Positions 55,112 through 64,000 of a stretch of DNA of 64,000 nt are shown here, in pieces. The stretch is from Allium sativum (lineage: Eukaryota > Streptophyta > Magnoliopsida > Asparagales > Amaryllidaceae). The notes beneath the pieces are model-generated. The model was given only the letters and a program-made list of their open reading frames with translations. It had not been told where the DNA came from and did not search any database. A program made the position numbers and the translations under genes. The first letter of the stretch is position 1; every line of letters starts with the position of its first letter. Location of the stretch: positions 322,146,422-322,210,421 of the forward strand of contig CM060926.1 in assembly GCA_030737875.1 (NCBI GenBank), read 5' to 3'.

Positions 55112-55935
55112 TGTTAGACCAAAATCTGGGCCTAACACCCAAATGCAGATCACAGATCACAAAAATGCAGAAAATAGTAAATAACAGGAGACACACGAAG
55201 TTTTTATAGTGGTTCGGCATAAACCAAGCCTACGTCCACTTTATATCTTCTTAAATCCTAAGAAGTTACAAGTACAATTATCTCGGTTTATACACGAAAT
55301 CCTCGTGTTTACAATGAAAAGAAGTGAGAAAAATGACGATCATATACGAAATCCTCGTGTTGTTGTGTGGAATTTGGCTCCTTTGCTGCTGAAAATGTTT
55401 TACAGAAAGCAATGGTGGAAGACGTAAGGAGTTAGAGCCAAAAGATCCTTGAAAATGCCTTCAAATGGTATATTTATAGCTGTAGGAGAGCTTCTGGGAA
55501 GACCGGTTCGTGATGGGGTACGTGGCACCCAATCCGTAAAAGTAGGAGCAAGAGTAGCCTTAAGAATATGTCAAGATCTATGCGCGGCATTACATCCAGG
55601 CGGGTCGGTTCGTGATTGGACAGTGCGAGCCAAGCTGGTCGTGGTGCTCGAGTGCTGAAGCTAACGCAGAGCGGGTCAGATCGTGATGCAGTAGTGCGAA
55701 CCGAGGGGGGCGATCCAACCGTTGTCGAGCAGATGGGAGCGATCCGGTGTGTGCGAACCAAGGAGGAGCCCACGAGCCAAAGGGGACGATCCGGTCCAGG
55801 AGGTGTTGCTTCGTCACTTCATCCAAATGATTGCCAGATTACACCTATTCACGGAAACAGGCATAAATTTCAAACCGTAAGTCCGATTGAGCCAAACCAA
55901 AGCTCAAACTGAAGCTAATTCAGAGAGCTACAACA
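55112..55935 (-). repeat. T8: inverted Tat-like LTR next to T7
   Basis: The + strand TGTTAGACCAAAATCTGGG at 55112 is the reverse complement of a T7-type LTR end, and the block TAGTGGTTCGGC..CCTACGTCCAC (55207-55240) follows as in T7 inverted. A minus TATA (GCTATAAATA, 55470-55479) and a GATCCGGT/CGAACC motif cluster (55600-55795) also fit. The right end at CAACA (55935) is tentative; no target duplication is found, so it is a truncated or solo LTR. ORFs over it are not genes. Confidence 0.6.
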
Positions 55936-56227
55936 GTTATAAAGATTAGCTCCGTAGTCGCTATTTTGGGCCCCAAAAAGGTCATCTGATAGGAGTTTCG
56001 GGCCTTTCTTTGTTCGTGATGTGACTTTGACCAAATCGTTGCCTGTCTTCTGACGATTTTCTCCATATCTGAGCGCGTTGTTATCCAGATATTCAGTGTG
56101 AAAGATTTTACCAAAAAGTGTTTCAACACATTTGTTTTAAGATATGTCAGAAAAAGAACTTTGATTACAGTAGTTTGGGTAAGATGCACTACTGAAATTT
56201 AATATTATGGACTCGGTAAATTTGTAG
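55936..56227. other. Unassigned sequence right of T8
   Basis: Possibly a continuation of T8 or host DNA; no motif or frame of note. Confidence 0.35.
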
Positions 56228-56302
56228 AAAAGGAGAGCATTGATATGTTACAGGGTAAAATGCAGACCCTTCTTCTTTTCCAGGAATTGCATAAGCTCGA
56301 AG
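56228..56302 (+). pseudogene. Exon-like fragment, gene not identified
   Basis: Bounded by TTTGTAG| and AG|GTAAGT (a consensus donor). The open frame reads EKESIDMLQGKMQTLLLFQE then LHKLEG, with a helical, coiled-coil-like composition. It is in the same orientation as the two recognised gene fragments downstream, and may belong to the same kinesin-like donor gene or to another one. Confidence 0.4.
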
Positions 56303-58478
56303 GTAAGTCTGTACGTACTCTATATTTCCTATTCCAATCCTCCAAAATCGAATTTAATTTCAAATGTACGCATGTTCTTCTTCTCTGTCTACAGGTGTAT
56401 TGTTTAGCGGTTGTAACTGTGTTGACAGAGGCGCCTCCTTCTCCACATGTGGCGTCAGCCTTCTTACAGTGGAAGAATTCCATCTTATTCCTTTTGCAAT
56501 GGTGATTTTCTCATCTTTTCATCCATTAAATTTACTTATTTTTTTGTTCTTTGACTGGGTACTTTTTTGATTTTATTACATAGTTTTGTTGGATTTGCTT
56601 CATCTGAGATATTGAAGAACATAATGGGTGGTTTTTTGGGTATCCTTCATCACCTTATAGTATTAAAATAATAAATTGTTTCATTTTCAATTTTGCCTAC
56701 GGTTTCCACAATGATTGTTTGATTTTCTGCTATTTTAGTGTACTATATGTCCAACACCACTCTAGGTTGAACTCCAGGTTGTCCTCCCTTCTTATTTCTG
56801 TTTGTTTTCATCAGGAAACAGTTAGCATTTCTTTTCATTTTCTATCCTCTCTTCTCTATCATCTATCCTTTCCCTTTCGAACGTCTCAACTTGATTCCAA
56901 TATTTGAGAAATGCGGTCTACTCTTATTAACTCTCTCTATTGAATAACTGATAACCACTCTTGAACTCAAAAAGTGGTAAAAATTTCAATCAACTTTTCT
57001 GGACCTCTAAAAGTTCTTTTGACTTTATGGTAAAGGCTTATTTAGATGGTGGATTCGAAATTTTGGGATCAAATGAATTTGTGGGTGACAGTTAACATGT
57101 AAATTATGGTGAATAACATGGATTCAACGTACCAAAGAAAATCCCATCCCCACAGTAAGATCAAGTCCCTATTTAACATGGATTTAGTTTAGAAACATTT
57201 TATTTACAATAAGTTAATGTGCATACTCATTTTTTAGGTGTTGTCCTCATTATCGAGTTAGTTAACTGGCATGGTGAGTAATTAAGCACAAAAACAATTT
57301 TTGAATTGTTTATGGTATGCTACTAATTCTTAAAAAAAGGTTGGTCATGCTCCTTGCATATTCCTACCATACTACCCTTATTCTGGACTTATTGGTTTGG
57401 GATTTTTTTTGGTTGGATTTCATTTTTTTTGAAGTTTTTCATCATTTTTTTTTGTACCTGTGTTTTCATCACAAATAATAATCTTTTGCTACTAGATGTT
57501 AGAAAATGAGATAAATTTACAACTGATTTTGTCTTGCTTACAAAATTTTACGACGAAATTACTGAATCTAAAAGTGATGGTGCATGGCTGTAAACTGTTT
57601 AAACTTTAATTAGCATGATCCTTTTCCTACATTGGTTATTTATTTCTATATGAATCCAATTTCAAACATGGACACATAAACCTATAACGATTTCTGAATC
57701 AGTTAATTTAGAACGTTAGACTATCTGATAAACATTTAGTGTACATTTATGACATAAGTAATTTGTCAACTTTTGGTATGGCATAAAAATTGATGTCTTA
57801 GGAAGCATTTACTATTTTTACTCCTGATACTACAATCAAATTGCATCAAATATGAATTCCATGTTAAAATAATGAGTTCTTCATTTATGATGATTAAATC
57901 AGTTATCAAGTAACGTAAAAATTATTTTAGAATTATGGACAATGCAAGCTTAATAATTTGGTTTAAAAACATTAGCAATAAGGAGTCCAGGAAACACGTG
58001 CCAAGTTGAGACTCTCATTCATTCTCCAACCCATGATTAATTCCTATACTTTTAGATCTGTTTCATTAAGATATTTTTCTTAACCCAATGATTTTAGCTG
58101 TAACATTTATGATCTTATGCCGATTAACTTGTTTGAAATTTTTTTTTAAATTTCTATAATGGGCACTTTAAAGGAAACCTAATATCTTCTTCCTGGAGTA
58201 AGGATTCATATGTTATATATTTGGTAACCTGAGGATTAAAACATTTTTTTGGTAAATAGACCTTTTTTTGAAATATATTATGTGAATTAAACTATGGTAT
58301 TTAAATTCAGCATCATTTGGAATTTCTTTTACATGATGTATTTGAATGTTGATTTAAATTATTCTTCTGTTTTGCTTCCACCATATGAATTTAGGTGGCA
58401 ACATTGAATGCGTGTTATCCAAATAAGGAGATCTACCTTATTGTGATCTATGTTAAATTATGTGGTTTTTTTTATTAG
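56303..58478. other. AT-rich intron-like sequence
   Basis: No repeat or coding motif is recognised. The T-rich + strand and the exon-like pieces at both ends suggest intron or Helitron filler. Confidence 0.35.
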
Positions 58479-58775
58479 AGTTCTCATTTGGAGCACCTAG
58501 AAGATGAAATTCTAAAGTTGCGGAACACACAATTACAGGTTAACTATACCGTGTGTTTGGGTTGGTTTCACTTGAATTGTAAGTCTTCAATTACATTGCA
58601 CTTGCTGAAATTACAAAGCGAGGTAAAAAAAGAGAGGATGGCACTAGATCTGGAAGAGGAGAAGAAAAAAAAATTACGTGAGAGGAGATTAGCAGAACAA
58701 GCAAAGAGAATTGCTGATCTAATTTCCTTGGTCCTATACTCAAAAAAGACCGATAAGAGCAGAAATATTAGTAAG
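58479..58775 (+). pseudogene. Kinesin-7-like coiled-coil gene fragment (two exons)
   Basis: Exon a (58479-58538) follows TTTTTATTAG and ends CAG|GT; it reads SSHLEHLEDEILKLRNTQLQ. Exon b (about 58617-58775) reads SEVKKERMALDLEEE, KLRERRLAEQAKRIADLISL, VLYSKKTDKSRNISK and ends AAG|GT. This resembles the stalk of plant kinesin-7/CENP-E-like motors ('ILNLRNxxLQxExExERMALxLEEEK..EQAKxIxxLSSMVL..'). The acceptor of exon b is degenerate, and no motor domain is in the window. It is a captured fragment, not a gene; the family call rests on remembered motif similarity. Confidence 0.5.
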
Positions 58776-60122
58776 GTAGTAAATTTTTTTAGGCTTCTTT
58801 TTTGAACATTTCGGTCTTTATGAAGTTTCCTGTGTAGTAGAACTACTAAAATAGCATAACAAGTTTAAAATTTTGACCAGGTTATATGTGAATGTTACAC
58901 CATAGATTCAAATTTTGACCAGGCTCCTGTGTTGAACTATTAAAGTAGATGGTGTCACATTAGCATAATAATGGCATGTGTAGCATAACAAGGTTGAACT
59001 TTTACCGGTCTCTATGAAGGTTCCTGAACTATTAAAATAGCCGAAATACAACTTTAAACATGCTGCTTCAATACTCTACCAAAAAATAAAAATATATGCG
59101 CTTGAAGCTATCAACAAAGCAAAAAGTGTTTGAGACCCAATTCTTTGTCTAACATTCAGTTGATCAGAAATTGGTGGGTTTTCCATGGTTATCGAAGGAT
59201 TTTCAATTCAATGATCCTATGGCAACCAATCATCGATTGGAACAGATCAAAGTGTAGAAGACATGGTCAACACGAAGTCCATGGTCTTTGATCATGCATT
59301 AGGTGTTAGATCTCATCGAAGATAAAGCATAAATACCCATGTTAGTCTTTCGGCGGTGGAAAAGGTCACATAGGGTGGGTTTGGCATTGTCAACAGCTCA
59401 ATATGATGTGCAAGACTAGGTAGGAGGCTGAGATATACATCGGAGTTGGTGCAATCAAGAAAAGTGGTTCCAGTAGGAAGTCAAGTGCTTGAAACTGGTA
59501 GGAGCAAATCCCATCTTTCTATGTTAGATTTGCGTGTGAAGACAGATTTGAATTGATCGAACAAGAATTGAAATAAGTATTCTATATTGATGAGAATGAA
59601 ATGACGTTGATGCAATTCTTTAAATGATACAAAACTGGTGATGCTGTCATATAGATAGACATGCAGAAATTGAAAAACAGGGGGAAAAAGAGTTGGGCTA
59701 GGCCCATTAACTTGACAACCTGTACTATTGTTTTAGAGAGGAAATAAAAGTCTTCATATAAACATTATTTCTTTATCCTTCTTAATTTAGAGTATTTTTT
59801 TTAATGTAATGATACATTGTGATTTGAGGATTATATTAATCTTTAGATAATCTTCCTAAATTATGTTAAGTATACACAGTCAGCTTAATGATAACAGTCC
59901 ACTTTATTGACCTACCTTAACAGGTCGGTGAAGCTTTCAGAATTGTTTGGTCTGACATTGGTTGGGTGTTTCGTTTGGATATCTTACAGTGCACGATGCA
60001 TAGACAATGATTATCATGCAACATTTTAGTTCGAAATAAGTTACCTATGAAATTAAATATGAACCATGCTATACATATTTTAGGGTATACATGTCATTAC
60101 CAAGTTCTAATTACACCACAGT
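58776..60122. other. AT-rich sequence with an LTR-end-like piece
   Basis: At 59132-59153, GAGACCCAATTCTTTGTCTAACA-type sequence resembles the T7 LTR end, and about 600 bp later GGGGGAAAAAGAG (59690-59702) resembles a polypurine tract. No coding domain lies between. It may be a remnant of a small LTR element; support is weak. Confidence 0.3.
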
Positions 60123-60150
60123 CCGTGCACGTAGCATGGTCCACGATTAG
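60123..60150 (+). mobile_element. Degenerate Helitron-type 3' end
   Basis: CCGTGCACGTAGCATGG forms a 6-bp stem (one G-T pair), followed 7 nt later by TTAG (from CTAG) and T. It resembles the end at 63170-63199 in sequence and spacing. No 5' end is identified. Confidence 0.45.
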
Positions 60151-60410
60151 TTTTAAATGTAAGCTAAGTATTTATTATGCTTACTGTATCAAAATTTTGG
60201 GGAAAAGTTATTAGTATTTATCATCATTTTTATCCGTTCAAAGTTAGGGTAAATGTATATCAGATTTTGTTGCAACATATATGAATTTCCCTTTCTTCAT
60301 CCTCATATATATAATTATTAATTTCACCAAATCTTAGAAATCACAAATGGTGATATTATTTATATATGCAATTGAATGTTATTCTTCTTCTGAATCAAGC
60401 ATGGAGTAAG

Positions 60411-60916
60411 AAACATGGAGTAAGAAAAGAGCGGAAAGGTGAAGATGAGCAGTGGGTTCTATCTAAATTTTATCCAATGATACAGGAGTTGATTAATAAA
60501 CTTAGCAAGAGTGAGCTACCAAAGGACGAGTCTCAATGTTCGAATGAATCAAGCCCTACTATTGACGGAACCACACATAGTGTTTTAATTACTTCCAGCC
60601 CTGTTCATTCTGCTCATTCCATGAGATCAAGGCGAACTCCCACATAGACCAGGCCTCGTGCATCAGATGATGGTCATTCAAGTGATTTAGCTTTGAAAGA
60701 TACATCTAATGATTTCAGAAAGATGGGCCAGCATGTCTTTGTATTTATCATTGATGGAGCTACCCGATCTGAGCTTCGCGCTGCACACTAGCTAACATCA
60801 AAGCTGAAAAGGGAAATCTTCTTCGTTCTGCTAGCCTTGATGATCCTGCCCATTATATCAAGAAAGTAAAACTGTTGAGTGTCGAAAAACTGTCATTGGA
60901 TGCTCTTGAAATCTAA
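60411..60916 (+). pseudogene. C-terminal fragment of a Sec1/Munc18 gene (KEULE/SEC1-like)
   Basis: Sec1/Munc18 proteins bind syntaxins and drive vesicle fusion; plant KEULE acts in cell-plate formation. The frame reads GVRKERKGEDEQWVLSKFYP, MIQELINKLSKSELP, SMRSRRTP, then TAG (60645-60647), RPRASDDGHSSD, FRKMGQHVFVFIIDGATRSE, LRAAH, TAG (60789-60791), LTSKLKRE, and after a one-base shift near 60822 SLDDPAHYIKKVKLL and LSLDALEI with a natural-looking stop TAA (60914-60916). This order matches the C-terminal end of plant SEC1/KEULE proteins. A small duplication of ATGGAGTAAGAAA marks the left end. Two stops and a shift show it is dead. Confidence 0.85.
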
Positions 60917-63169
60917 TCAAACTTCGGAAAGGAAACAATAATACATAGAGCTTTTTGATTGCCGCATATATTCTTTGATCATTTCAGCTAATGTTACATT
61001 TTTGTGGTTTTGTTTAAATGGGGTATATACTGGAACAAGATGCATTCAGGGTGATGCTGATTTGTGTACATAGTTTATGTTCCCAGTGTGATAGCAGTAT
61101 TATAAAATATTAACCGTTTGATTATTAAAAGAAAAAAGATATTCTTCTTCTGAAAGTTGCGCAATTTTATATATGCACAAGTGCAATAGTGAAACTGTGA
61201 ATGATGAATTTACACAAGTTAAAAATATGTTCAATTTTTTTGGTTAATTTAGAATTCATAGTATAAACGTTCGATAGTTGGAATATGGAGATGCTTATGT
61301 GAAGCTTCAGTTTTATATGCAAACATTTTGAACTATCTAATAATTGCTTTTAATATTCACTAAAATATTATCTGCTCATGCATCAATCCAGATAGTTTAT
61401 ATATTTATTTTAAAGCCTAGAGATAGTCACTGAAAATTTATAAGCAAAATCAATATTACAAACATTCCTCAATATGACCTATAGTCAGTAGGTTATGTTT
61501 AGATTAAAAGCAAAGTAAATCTTGGCCAGATATCTCATATTCAAGGAAATGCAATTCCAATTTTTGAAAATTCCAAAGAATGTTACATACTTCATACATA
61601 CTTCATACAAATAAGGAAACACAAAGAAGTGACATTTTACAATTTATCATCCAAACTTAGGAACAACTGCACGGGTCACTCATTGCTACATGGCTGTTAC
61701 TACAAGTTTAATATTATACTGTCGTCATACGAGCAGGGTAATATTAATACCTTATGCCATTCATTATTCCTATACACGCTATGATTTACGCAGCCAAATC
61801 CACTGAGAAGTCCAAATTGCTTTTACAAATTAACCTGCAATTATTTAAAAATTTAACAGAAGAACCAACTAATCTACCTTTTTAACTTAGACCTTAATTC
61901 ATCATCAATAAAGTTGTTCTATTACATTCAAGTGACTCCGCAAATGCTAAGTAACACATTCTCCATGTCCTTCATTACCCATCTAATCATTAACAAAAAA
62001 GAGTATGACTCCAAGATAAATAGCTATTTTGACTAATTATGAAAAAACTACACTTCTAGGGCTCTCTTTTATTTCTATGAAAATTTGAACATATAAAGAT
62101 ATTTTAATTTATTAGTAAGAAATTTTAGGTTTAGCTAGGGTAAGTACAATAAACAAATGCCAATACGATTAATGGTTTGGACATTCTATTAGATAATAGA
62201 ATGTATATATAGAGGTTCCTTGGTCACATAAAATAATTTATCAATGATATAACAATTATAAGAATTTTGGCATAAAACCGACCTTAAGTTGACAATGTTA
62301 AACATAAAGATTGAAATACTAAATTGTTAACTGAATAATACTTTCACAGATACAAGATCTTTTATAAGGGAAATACAACACGGACAATTCTAGATCTTAA
62401 AAATAAAATATGTAATAGTACGGAAGTATAGAGAAATCTATGTATGAATGGTAATACCCCAAAAACAAGTTAGCTCGTGTACTTATCAATGAAATTATTA
62501 CCTATGCGTTTACCATTATTTCATAAAAAGTAAATTTGCTTTTTTTGTAAAGATTCCAAAGGGAGTACCTAACGTACTGGTTATTTATCAAACGTAAATA
62601 GGAATAAAAAGAAATTTATGTGGCTACACCGTTGACTAATTTTTAAAAATACTCTAACACAAATTCATTCTAAAAAATTCCCTTTACTTTGAATAATAAG
62701 TGTCCCTGTCCACGATCATTATCAAACGTAACCATTCATCTTTCCTCAAATTCATTATCTTTAGTTTTAGTCTCTCTTCCCCAACCCGTTTTTTCTTCAT
62801 TTTCCCAATCTACTACACCACATTTTACTCCACCTCTTCCATTGGATATGTTTCTTCCCCAATCTAATTTCAACAGCATGCATATAATTGACAGTCGATT
62901 AAGTGTGAGCAGTTAAAAAAGGTTAATCATATACAGTGATTTATCAAATCTGTCTTTAATTAATTATAGATCTATTAAACTAAAATTCACAATTTAAATA
63001 CTGCACTCAAATATCCCTTCTCTATCATTAAACGCATTCCTATTCTGCTAACTTCCTCACTGAAATAACCTGCACAACTATCTCATTTCCATTCATTATA
63101 AATGCACCCTAATACATCACTCATGCCTACCACCATAAAATGTCTTCTAAGTTTAGATTCCTAAAGATG
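60917..63169. other. AT-rich filler between Sec1 fragment and Helitron end
   Basis: No frame, repeat array or RNA gene is recognised. It is probably non-coding Helitron body plus the 3' flank of the captured gene. Confidence 0.4.
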
Positions 63170-63199
63170 CCCGTGTGCGTAGCACGGGTTCCAACCTAG
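63170..63199 (+). mobile_element. Helitron 3' end
   Basis: The hairpin CCCGTG-TGCGTAG-CACGGG (63170-63188) is followed by TTCCAAC and CTAG (63196-63199), with T next. Hairpin about 11 nt before CTAG and a host T fit the Helitron 3' rule (CTRR, insertion between A and T). The 5' TC end and any Rep/helicase gene are not found, so it is likely a non-autonomous copy whose left end is uncertain. Confidence 0.65.
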
Positions 63200-64000
63200 T
63201 TCATATTTGTTCTAAAAATTCCTTTAGCCAATGCGTGTGTGTGTATATACATACACACACACACATACATACATACAAGTAAGTAATATTTTAACAATTT
63301 GATAATTTAACTTGTTTATATTCCTTATAAAATCTACATACATGTATATGTATTCAATGGCTAGATTGTTATATTTAAACTCATGGATTATATAAGTATA
63401 TTTGTGTATAAAACTAGAAGTAAGACTTTGTTATTTTTGTTGTAAAAACTATTTTAACAATAAAAGACACTTAAGTAAAAGTTTGAATTTACTTTACATG
63501 CAAGACATGGCTATATAATTGCAAATATACTTGACATATTGTTGTTTCAAATCAAACATTTATAGCTTCGATTTCCTTAGATACTAAGTATAGTTTTTAA
63601 ACTCATAAGATCATGACACTTAAGATCTTGAGATACTTAGAATCAAAGTATAGATTTTGTTTCTACACACATATGCATGTGCTTAACCTTTTGCTCACCA
63701 TGAAATGCCTAGAAGATAGGTACTCTAACCCCTTTGTTCATCAGCCTATATACTCACACGATTGCACAACAAATAAGTATTTACTTGAAAACTACATTAG
63801 GGTTTTGAACAATATCTAGTAGAATGACCTTGTAAATATACAGGTGCGTCATGCCAGCTAGCCGAATTAAAGAGCATGTGATATAGAAAAAAAAAACCTT
63901 TACACATCTCTTTCAATTCAAATCAATAAGGCAGCCTATAACTAAGCATATACACGTTTACATCAATTATAGGCACCTATGGTAGCACGTTTACTTAAAG
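63200..64000. other. AT-rich flank with microsatellite
   Basis: A (GT)n, (TA)n, (CA)n, (TACA)n run lies at 63234-63281. No coding signal is seen elsewhere to the window end. Confidence 0.5.

Noticed and set aside
55449..55912. Overlapping ORFs of 69-99 aa with Arg/Gly/Val-rich sequence
   Set aside because: They read through the CpG-rich motif cluster of the inverted LTR T8 on both strands; no conserved protein.

Overview
The window is repeat-rich nuclear DNA from a flowering plant, probably a eudicot, although the exact taxon cannot be read from it. The evidence is plant-type Ty3/gypsy LTR retrotransposons of the Tekay-like and Tat lineages, primer-binding sites (PBS) matching plant tRNAs, plant-style introns, and a decayed fragment of a plant Sec1/KEULE-like gene. 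I see no intact host gene, no rRNA or tRNA gene and nothing bacterial. Element names T1-T8, N1 and N2 are labels used only here.

Left half, 1-33.6 kb, is a nest. The oldest layer is N1, a Tat-like element on the + strand (16292-17170 continuing at 32046-33572). A reverse Tekay-like LTR, T2 (14819-16291), sits in N1's LTR. T2 is interrupted by a forward Tekay-like element, T1, of which only the 3' end is in the window (1-14818). T1's 3' LTR is split by a complete minus-strand Tat element, T3 (2002-13724; TSD TGTAA/TTTAA), with decayed gag, protease, RT, RNase H and integrase, plus an antisense (+) ORF between pol and the 3' LTR. Inside N1 is T4 (17171-32045, minus; TSD CCTAT/CCTTT), with 4.25-kb LTRs and a 2.2-kb internal region holding only a protease remnant: a LARD-like deletion derivative. 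T4's 5' LTR is split by a forward solo LTR of the same family, T5 (27778-31915; perfect TSD CTCGG).

Middle, 33.6-48.1 kb. A 1.4-kb stretch with one small ORF (34496-34804) precedes N2 (34962-43757, +), a second copy of the N1 family. N2 has an LTR, a PBS, a short gag-like reading frame ending in a zinc knuckle, GC-rich repeats, no recognisable pol, a long decayed antisense gene resembling the putative gypsy-type transposase domain found antisense in Tat elements, a polypurine tract and a truncated 3' LTR. N2 is cut at 43758 by another LTR-like sequence, followed by AT-rich DNA.

Right, 48.1-56 kb. T7 (48127-55101, +; perfect TSD ACAAT) is the best-preserved Tat element. Its gag, protease, RT, dual RNase H and start of integrase are readable and broken mainly by transition-type stops. 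Its 5' LTR has collapsed to 26 bp, and most of its integrase is replaced by a 550-bp insert that looks like a host promoter, 5' UTR and first codons in reverse orientation. An inverted LTR, T8, follows at 55112-55935.

Far right, 56-64 kb. AT-rich DNA carries plus-strand gene fragments: an unidentified exon, a kinesin-7-like coiled-coil exon pair (58479-58775), and the C-terminal end of a Sec1/Munc18 (KEULE-like) gene (60411-60916). Two Helitron-type 3' ends (60150, weak; 63199, good) suggest Helitron gene capture.

No functional pathway is encoded. The themes are nested and self-family insertion, non-autonomous derivatives, antisense genes inside Tat elements, gene-fragment capture, and family-specific clusters of short CpG-containing motifs in the LTR promoters.
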